Below, one piece after another: positions 54,930 to 61,231 of a stretch of DNA of 64,000 bases. The stretch's first letter is position 1. Each line of letters begins with the position of its first letter. The stretch comes from Pedobacter glucosidilyticus DSM 23534 (GTDB lineage Bacteria; Bacteroidota; Bacteroidia; Sphingobacteriales; Sphingobacteriaceae): the NCBI RefSeq assembly GCF_000425145.1, contig NZ_AULF01000006.1, positions 62,001 through 126,000 on the forward strand. Direction: 5' to 3'. A model generated the notes under the pieces. It made no database searches, was not told the DNA's origin, and saw nothing but the letters and a program-made list of their open reading frames with translations. The position numbers and the translations under genes are program-made.

Positions 54930-56132
54930 CTAATATAGGAAATTATTATAGGGATAAATTTTTTCATTAACCGCTTTAACCCGGTGGTAAATAACATCCC
55001 TTAACTCGTCTACATTTTCTTTAGCTGTTGCCGATATAAATACTGCTGGACTGCTGTTTTTAGCCATCCAACTATTTTTAAATTCTGCCAAACCCATGGT
55101 TGGTTTTTCTTCATCCTCTACCTCCCAATCTTGCTCTACTTCTATAGGATTATAAGCATCAATTTTATTAAAAACCGTAATGGTTTCTTTATCTATGGCA
55201 CCTAAATCTTTTAAAGTTTCATTTACGGTTTGCATATGATCTTCAAAATTTGGATGCGAAATATCTACCACATGCATTAAAATATCAGCCTCACGCACTT
55301 CATCTAAAGTAGATTTAAAACATTCTATTAAATGGTGCGGTAATTTTCTGATGAAACCTACCGTATCAGACATTAAGAAAGGTACGTTCTCTAATACTAC
55401 TTTTCTAACAGTAGTATCTAAAGTTGCAAATAGTTTGTTTTCTGCAAATACCTCAGATTTCGAAAGCATATTCATGATGGTAGATTTACCCACGTTAGTA
55501 TAACCTACCAATGCTACACGTACCAATTCTTTACGATTTTTACGTTGGGTTTCATTTTGCTTATCAATCTCTCTCAGGCGGTCTTTTAATAAGGATATTT
55601 TTTCTTTAATCATCCTTCTATCGCTCTCTATCTGTGTTTCACCAGGACCACGCATACCAATACCACCTTTTTGTCTTTCTAAGTGGGTCCACATCCGCGT
55701 TAAGCGAGGCAATAAATACTGTAATTGAGCTAGTTCTACCTGAGTTTTAGCTTGAAAGGTTTGGGCTCTTCGGGCAAAAATATCTAAGATTAAGTTACTT
55801 CTATCAAGCACTTTAACCTTCAACTCGTTTTCTATATTACGTAATTGCATCGGCGAAAGCTCATCATCAAAAACAACTATATCTATCTCTTCTGCCTTAA
55901 CATAAGTTTGTATCTCTTCTAGTTTACCAGTTCCTACAAAAGTTGCCCTATCTGGCTTTTGCATTTTCTGGGTAAATACTTTTTCTGTTATACCACCAGC
56001 TGTATCAACCAAAAAAGCAAGCTCCTCAAGGTATTCCTTTTGCTGTAATTCTGTGGTTCCTGGGGTAATAATACCTACTAAAACGGCTCTTTCGGGCTTT
56101 GGTGCGGTATCGTAAAATTTTTTTCTCGCCAT
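54930..56132 (-). CDS. hflX: Ribosome-associated GTPase HflX
   Basis: A 400-residue GTPase linked to stress-induced ribosome splitting. An N-terminal HflX domain (residues 1-190) with DELSPMQLRNIENEL is followed by the G domain: G1 LVGYTNVGKST, G3 DTVGFI, G4 VFNKID and a C-terminal SATAKENVDELRDVI. A -7 box lies directly in front, predicting an almost leaderless message if the ATG at 56132 is the start. Confidence 0.96.
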   Translation of the reverse strand: MARKKFYDTAPKPERAVLVGIITPGTTELQQKEYLEELAFLVDTAGGITEKVFTQKMQKPDRATFVGTGKLEEIQTYVKAEEIDIVVFDDELSPMQLRNIENELKVKVLDRSNLILDIFARRAQTFQAKTQVELAQLQYLLPRLTRMWTHLERQKGGIGMRGPGETQIESDRRMIKEKISLLKDRLREIDKQNETQRKNRKELVRVALVGYTNVGKSTIMNMLSKSEVFAENKLFATLDTTVRKVVLENVPFLMSDTVGFIRKLPHHLIECFKSTLDEVREADILMHVVDISHPNFEDHMQTVNETLKDLGAIDKETITVFNKIDAYNPIEVEQDWEVEDEEKPTMGLAEFKNSWMAKNSSPAVFISATAKENVDELRDVIYHRVKAVNEKIYPYNNFLY

Positions 56133-56140
56133 ATTTTTTA

Positions 56141-56148
56141 CAAAGATA
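56141..56148 (-). promoter_or_regulatory. -7 box in front of hflX
   Basis: Reverse complement reads TATCTTTG, an exact TAnnTTTG, only eight bases before the hflX ATG. No -33 box at the usual spacing. Confidence 0.45.
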
Positions 56149-56261
56149 CAATAAGCAAGCCATTTCGAGGTATTTTAGGAGAGCTAAGGCATGAAGAGGT
56201 ATGTGATGAGGATAAAAAACAAAGTCTCCTTTAAAAGAAGACTTCGCTAATATCTGGATGC

Positions 56262-57596
56262 TTAACTATTTCCTCTGGTAGGATGCGGAACTATAGACGA
56301 CAAATCTTTTATCTTCACGGGCATTCCAGAATCGATACTTTTTCTGGCTGCTACACCTGTTAGGCAAGACATAGCCCCATCTCTACTTCCGGCTGCTTGC
56401 TTAAATGGGTCTGCCCCAGGGTTAAACAGTTGTTTTCTTAGACGGATATCTCCACCTCCATGGCCTGCTTCGGTATTATCTATTCTAATGTATGCTGTTT
56501 CACCAAAGTTTTTGGTGATTTGTATTTCGTCATATTTCTCTTTTGGCCAAGGCTGACTTTCGTGTATCCAAGCATCAATTTTTCCTTTTGTGCCGTTAAA
56601 AGATATTCGGTAACCTTCGTAAGGTGAATATGCTGTTAAAGAATAACTCACCTGTACATTATTTGCATATTTGATTTGTACGGCCATTTTATCAAAAATA
56701 TCGATGTCTTCTCTAAAAACGCAACCATCTCTCAAGTAGCCATCGTACTTTTCATTATCGGCATAGAGTCTCATTAAGCGATCGTTTTTAGTCATATCGA
56801 AATAAAACTTACACTCATTTTTATGTGGACAAGGTCTACAATTAGTAGACCTAAACGGACCATTTTTACCATAAAACTCTAAAGAACCGTAAGCAAAAAC
56901 CTCTACCGGGTCTGAGTTTAGCCACCAGTTTAATAAATCAAAATGATGGGTAGATTTATGTACCAATAAAGACCCTCCAAATTCTCTTTTACGATGCCAT
57001 CTTCTAAAATAATCTGCCCCATGGGAAGTATCTAAATACCAATGAAAATCTACTGAGGTAACTTTACCAATTTCTCCTTTATTGATGAGCTCGTATATTT
57101 TCTGACGATGCGGCGAGTAACGATAGTTAAAAGTAACATGAACCTTTTTACCTGTTTTCTTTTCGGCATCTAAAATAAGTTGGCATTTATCTTCATCAAT
57201 TGTCATAGGTTTTTCTGTAATGATATCTGCCCCAGCCTCTAATCCTTTCACAATTTGCTCATGATGGGTGCTATCCATCGTGGTAACAATTAAAATATCG
57301 GGTTTGGTTTCTTGTAGCATTTTATCCAGATTGGTATAAGTTGGGCAGCTCAAATCCATTAATTGTTGTGCTGTTTTAACCCTACCAGGATTGATATCGC
57401 ATAAGCCAACATATTCTACAGAATCCTTAAATTCTTTGATAACGGAGGTACCCCACATACTAATACCTCTAACACCGGTACCTACCAAAGCTACCTTCTT
57501 TTTAGGTGCATTTAAAGTGCTTGCCAATAAGGTATCGGCAATTAAAGTTGCGGCCATAGCAGAGCCAGTTTGACGAATAAATTTCCTGCGATGCAT
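56262..57596 (-). CDS. Gfo/Idh/MocA-family oxidoreductase, Tat-like export signal
   Basis: A 444-residue NAD(P)-type oxidoreductase. The N-terminus MHRRKFIRQTGSAMAATLI has a twin-arginine-like signal (RRKFIRQ) and hydrophobic stretch. The Rossmann motif is ALVGTGVRGISMWG near residue 36 and the catalytic EKP at 128-130; FEMALSTHHFD-type substrate residues (KSTHHFDLLNWW) follow. Unusually, it holds CRPCPHKNEC (Cys253, 256 and 262) with a further Cys near 293, a possible metal site. Such proteins act on sugars or aromatic derivatives in the periplasm. It stands alone with a 247-base divergent gap to murF. Confidence 0.85.
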   Translation of the reverse strand: MHRRKFIRQTGSAMAATLIADTLLASTLNAPKKKVALVGTGVRGISMWGTSVIKEFKDSVEYVGLCDINPGRVKTAQQLMDLSCPTYTNLDKMLQETKPDILIVTTMDSTHHEQIVKGLEAGADIITEKPMTIDEDKCQLILDAEKKTGKKVHVTFNYRYSPHRQKIYELINKGEIGKVTSVDFHWYLDTSHGADYFRRWHRKREFGGSLLVHKSTHHFDLLNWWLNSDPVEVFAYGSLEFYGKNGPFRSTNCRPCPHKNECKFYFDMTKNDRLMRLYADNEKYDGYLRDGCVFREDIDIFDKMAVQIKYANNVQVSYSLTAYSPYEGYRISFNGTKGKIDAWIHESQPWPKEKYDEIQITKNFGETAYIRIDNTEAGHGGGDIRLRKQLFNPGADPFKQAAGSRDGAMSCLTGVAARKSIDSGMPVKIKDLSSIVPHPTRGNS

Positions 57597-57843
57597 GTTT
57601 AATCTAGTTTTTGGTTATTTGAATTTAAGGATTAAAATCTCTAAAAATTCAACAGCTGGGATGAAAATCTACGCAATCGTTACCGGATGTGATGAGGGAG
57701 CTAAGTAAAAACCATTAATTTATTAGATGTTAATGAAGGCTTCTAAAATACATTGTTTTTATATAAAGTTTGTTTCTTATCGCTGACAAACCTTAAATAT
57801 AAAAAATGAGTAATAAAACTTAATATTGTGAAAAATTAAAAGC

Positions 57844-59142
57844 ATGAGTATTTCTGAGATTTACAAGATATACCTTAAACATCCTATAGTGTGTACAGAT
57901 ACCAGAAAAATAAGTCAAGGATGTTTATTTTTTGCCTTAAAAGGGGATAAATTTGATGCTAATCAGTTTGCGCAAGAAGCTTTAAACCAAGGCGCTGCAT
58001 TTGCTGTGGTTGATGATGCTAGGGTTGTAAAAAATGAAAAATTTATTTTAGTTGATGATGTACTTAAAACTTTACAAGATTTAGCAAGCTACCACAGGAA
58101 AGCACTTAAAATCCCAGTTATTGGTTTAACAGGTTCTAATGGCAAAACCACCACTAAGGAATTGATATATGCTGTTCTCTCTCAAAAATTTAAAACTTAT
58201 GCTACCGTTGGAAATTTAAACAACCATATAGGAGTACCTTTAACCTTACTTGCCATTACACCAGCTTTTGAACTAGCAATTGTTGAAATGGGGGCAAACC
58301 ACCAGCAGGAGATTGCCTTGTTAAGTGAAATTTGCCAGCCTGATTTTGGTTTAATTACCAATGTAGGTAAAGCACATTTAGAAGGTTTTGGTGGTTTTGA
58401 AGGTGTTAAAAAAGGAAAAGGAGAACTTTATACTTTTTTAGAACAAAATGGAGGAACTGTTTTTGTAAATGAAGATAACCTGCACCTGCAAGACCTACTT
58501 AAACATAGAAAGTTTAAAGAAACCATTTACTACGGCACTTCAGGTAAAGGTTTAGTTCAGGGTAAATTAATTACAAATAATCCTTTTCTAGAGGTTGAAT
58601 GGAGCTATAAAGGAGAAACTTTTAAAGTTAAGTCGCAACTCACAGGCACTTACAACTTCGAAAATATCTTGGCAGCCATTGCTATTGGACTAAGATTAGG
58701 CTTAAATGCTGTAGAGATTAATTACGGTATAGCGAGCTATGCCCCACAAAATAACCGTTCGCAAATTATTAAAACGGCTAAAAACACTATTATAGGCGAT
58801 TTTTATAATGCCAACCCAAGTAGTATGCAAGTAGCTATTGATAATATTTTAAAATTAGAAGCTGCTTACAAAGTATTAATTTTAGGTGATATGTTTGAAC
58901 TTGGCGATGAAACTTTGGCAGAACACACTACCATTTTAAATAAAATAAAAGATAATCAATTTAACGAAGTGTATTTGGTTGGTCATAATTTTTATAAATT
59001 AAAACATCAGTACCCTTACGTATTTTTTGAAACTGCCGAAGCATGTAAGCAATACCTCTCAGAAAATCCTTTAACGGATGGTCTTCTGTTATTAAAAGGC
59101 TCTAGGGGGATGAAGCTAGAAGTGCTCTTAGATGTTTTATAA
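57844..59142 (+). CDS. murF: UDP-N-acetylmuramoyl-tripeptide--D-alanyl-D-alanine ligase
   Basis: Adds D-Ala-D-Ala to the peptidoglycan precursor in the cytoplasm. Domains in order: an N-terminal UDP-sugar-binding region (ISQGCLFFALKGDKFDANQF), the ATP-binding loop GLTGSNGKTTTKELI near residue 100, GNLNNHIGVPLTLL and VEMGANHQQEI, and the C-terminal RNRSQ-like and LKGSRGMKLE segments. The 432-residue length fits MurF. The NHIGVP and EMGA motifs set it apart from MurC, MurD and MurE. Confidence 0.95.
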   Translation: MSISEIYKIYLKHPIVCTDTRKISQGCLFFALKGDKFDANQFAQEALNQGAAFAVVDDARVVKNEKFILVDDVLKTLQDLASYHRKALKIPVIGLTGSNGKTTTKELIYAVLSQKFKTYATVGNLNNHIGVPLTLLAITPAFELAIVEMGANHQQEIALLSEICQPDFGLITNVGKAHLEGFGGFEGVKKGKGELYTFLEQNGGTVFVNEDNLHLQDLLKHRKFKETIYYGTSGKGLVQGKLITNNPFLEVEWSYKGETFKVKSQLTGTYNFENILAAIAIGLRLGLNAVEINYGIASYAPQNNRSQIIKTAKNTIIGDFYNANPSSMQVAIDNILKLEAAYKVLILGDMFELGDETLAEHTTILNKIKDNQFNEVYLVGHNFYKLKHQYPYVFFETAEACKQYLSENPLTDGLLLLKGSRGMKLEVLLDVL

Positions 59143-59452
59143 ATATATGATTAACTCTTTGCGTTAACTTGTTCTAAGTTTTGTATTGCTAAATAAGATT
59201 AATTCTATAAATATTAAACTTTACAATGGTTAAATACATCCCCTATTCTTAATCATCAAAGATGAACACAATTGCTAAAATCCTATAAATTTCTGAAAGG
59301 ATAATACAGAAATCTTCCTACGGCTTACGATAACTTTATATTTCTCATTATTGAGCCAATTACGGTTTTTATGGTTAATGACAACTAAAAAATTAACCAA
59401 AAAAATCAGATGATGATTGTACAATCATTATTTAAACCATTAAAATAGATTT
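59143..59452 (+). promoter_or_regulatory. Control region upstream of the ECF sigma gene (310 bp)
   Basis: No gene seen. Two symmetrical elements: GGTTAAT (59373-59379) with its complement ATTAACC (59392-59398) and the perfect 16-bp palindrome ATGATTGTACAATCAT (59413-59428), ending 24 bases before the sigma ATG. No exact TAnnTTTG box, which is expected if an alternative sigma factor is used. Confidence 0.5.
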
Positions 59453-59986
59453 ATGCACATGGCAAAAGGTTTTGAAGCTATTTTTAAAGCTTATTATGCT
59501 AAACTAATCTTTTTTACCAACAAATATGTAAATGATTTGCATGCTGCAGAAGAAATAGTTTCTGATGCCTTCAGTTTTTTGTGGGAGCATAAAGAGCAAT
59601 ACCAATTTGATGAAGATTTTAAGGGCTATTTGTATAAGATGGTGCAAAACCGAGCTTTGAATTATTTGAAGCACAAAAAAATAGAAAACGAGTATGTAAG
59701 CTATCTGCAAAAAAACAATTTACTTTCTGAAATTCCTGCTTTTGAAGAGAACCCTATCTACAAAAAGGAATTTGAACATTACATCAAAGAAGCTATAGAA
59801 CACCTTCCACAAAGGTGTAAAGAAGTTTTTAAACTTAGCCGTTTTGAAGAACTAAGAAATAAAGAAATAGCACAACAACTTCAAATTTCTCATAAAACGG
59901 TAGAAAGACAAATGACCATTGCTCTTGAAAAACTTCGTTTTAAGTTACAGCACCTGCTTTCTTTTATCATTTTATTTTTTTTCTAA
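59453..59986 (+). CDS. ECF-type sigma factor of a SusC/FecR system
   Basis: A 177-residue RNA polymerase sigma factor of the FecI-like class. Region 2 is FEAIFKAYYAKLIFFTNKYVNDLHAAEEIVSDAFSFLWE with the acidic A/D residues for -10 recognition; region 4 is LPQRCKEVFKLSRFEELRNKEIAQQLQISHKTVERQMTIALEKL, the helix-turn-helix. Regions 1 and 3 are missing as expected. The FecR-type gene follows 60 bases later and the SusC gene after it, the ordinary triple for outer-membrane signalling. A second in-frame ATG six bases on is an alternative start. Confidence 0.93.
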   Translation: MHMAKGFEAIFKAYYAKLIFFTNKYVNDLHAAEEIVSDAFSFLWEHKEQYQFDEDFKGYLYKMVQNRALNYLKHKKIENEYVSYLQKNNLLSEIPAFEENPIYKKEFEHYIKEAIEHLPQRCKEVFKLSRFEELRNKEIAQQLQISHKTVERQMTIALEKLRFKLQHLLSFIILFFF

Positions 59987-60046
59987 AAATAATAGCTGCC
60001 TGCTTTGGGGGTAAAGCCTTTTACAGTTGTATATCATTTTATAGGG

Positions 60047-61114
60047 ATGGAAAATCGTATCAAAGAAATACTTATTAAATATATTACAGGCCATGCTTCT
60101 GACGAAGAAAAGCGTTTGGCAAAACAATGGATTGCCGAAAACGAAACGCAAGAAAAAGCATTTATAGCCTTATATGAAAATTGGCACCAGCAATTAGCAC
60201 AAAAACATGACATCATTGATACTGACAAAGCATACAATAGGTTTATAGAAGAAAACATCCCAAAAAAAACTTCTTATAACTGGCTAAAATATGCTGCTAG
60301 TGTATTGTTGATATGTGCCATAACACTTGTTACTTATATCTATCAGCAAAAAAATATTAAAATAGTCTATCAAGAACTGGTCGTTCCACGTGGAAAAACA
60401 AAAAAAATAACCCTGCCAGATGGCACTTTAGTTATGATTAATGCTGGCACTAAACTCAGCTATAATAAAGATTTTGGTAAAACAGAACGTACTGTCTTAC
60501 TTAATGGAGAAGCTTTTTTTGACATTGCTGAAAGTAAAACCGATGTCCCCTTTATCATTTATGCCGCCGGCTTTACCATAAGAGATATTGGTACAGCTTT
60601 TAGCGTAAAGGCTTATCAGGAAGACGGCGTTTTTGAAACTGCGGTGAAAGAAGGTAAGGTTTCTGTAGAAGGAAAACTTAATCAGAAAGATGGCGAAGAT
60701 GGTAAAGTATTTATCAATGCCAACCAACTTCTAAAAATAAACATTAAGAAGAAAAGCGAGTTACATCTAGCAAAAAAAACTCATACCCCTTTAATCATTA
60801 CTGATGTTAAACCAGCTTATTTGGAGGAGTATAACGGCTGGCAAAACAATTTTTTAATGTTTCAAAATACCAGTTTCAAAGAAATCATTAATACTTTAGA
60901 AAGAAGGTTTAATGTAGAAATTGTTCTGGAAAGCCCAGAATTAGAAAACTACCATTATACAGGTACTTTTAAACCTGGCGTAGATGTTTTTACCGTTCTA
61001 CAAATCATTAAAGAAACTACCCCTATAACCTATACGCTTCAAGAGAAGCGCATTATTGTGAAAAATACTAACCAATTGTATCATCAAAAACCTAAACCCT
61101 CATTTATGAAATAG
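60047..61114 (+). CDS. FecR-type anti-sigma factor with DUF4974
   Basis: Inner-membrane regulator of the preceding sigma factor, 355 residues. A cytoplasmic N-terminal part (ILIKYITGHASDEEKRLAKQW) is followed by one transmembrane helix (about residues 79-99, WLKYAASVLLICAITLVTYIY), a periplasmic FecR domain (VVPRGKTKKITLPDGTLVMINAGTKLSY, ending VLLNGEAFFDIAE) and a C-terminal DUF4974 domain (MFQNTSFKEIINTLERRFNVEI) that contacts the receptor. The ATG at 60047, preceded by ATAGGG, is chosen over a TTG at 60005 because the protein family begins there. Confidence 0.94.
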   Translation: MENRIKEILIKYITGHASDEEKRLAKQWIAENETQEKAFIALYENWHQQLAQKHDIIDTDKAYNRFIEENIPKKTSYNWLKYAASVLLICAITLVTYIYQQKNIKIVYQELVVPRGKTKKITLPDGTLVMINAGTKLSYNKDFGKTERTVLLNGEAFFDIAESKTDVPFIIYAAGFTIRDIGTAFSVKAYQEDGVFETAVKEGKVSVEGKLNQKDGEDGKVFINANQLLKINIKKKSELHLAKKTHTPLIITDVKPAYLEEYNGWQNNFLMFQNTSFKEIINTLERRFNVEIVLESPELENYHYTGTFKPGVDVFTVLQIIKETTPITYTLQEKRIIVKNTNQLYHQKPKPSFMK

Positions 61115-61140
61115 AAAAGAAACATCGTATGCAAAAAAAA

Positions 61141-61163
61141 CCGGGAAGCTTGCAACATCCCGG
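61141..61163. other. Hairpin between the FecR and SusC genes
   Basis: CCGGGA (61141-61146) and TCCCGG (61158-61163) around an 11-base loop, preceded by eight A residues. On the minus strand the hairpin is followed by eight T residues, a terminator of antisense transcripts; on the plus strand it may be an mRNA-stability or attenuation element. Confidence 0.55.
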
Positions 61164-61231
61164 TAATCAATTGAAATAGCTAATACCCTATAAGCTTGGG
61201 GAAGCCTAGTATTAACTAATAAACCAAAATT

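Noticed and set aside
60005-60046. TTG start extending the FecR protein
   Set aside because: The added residues do not resemble the family; the ATG at 60047 begins the normal cytoplasmic domain.
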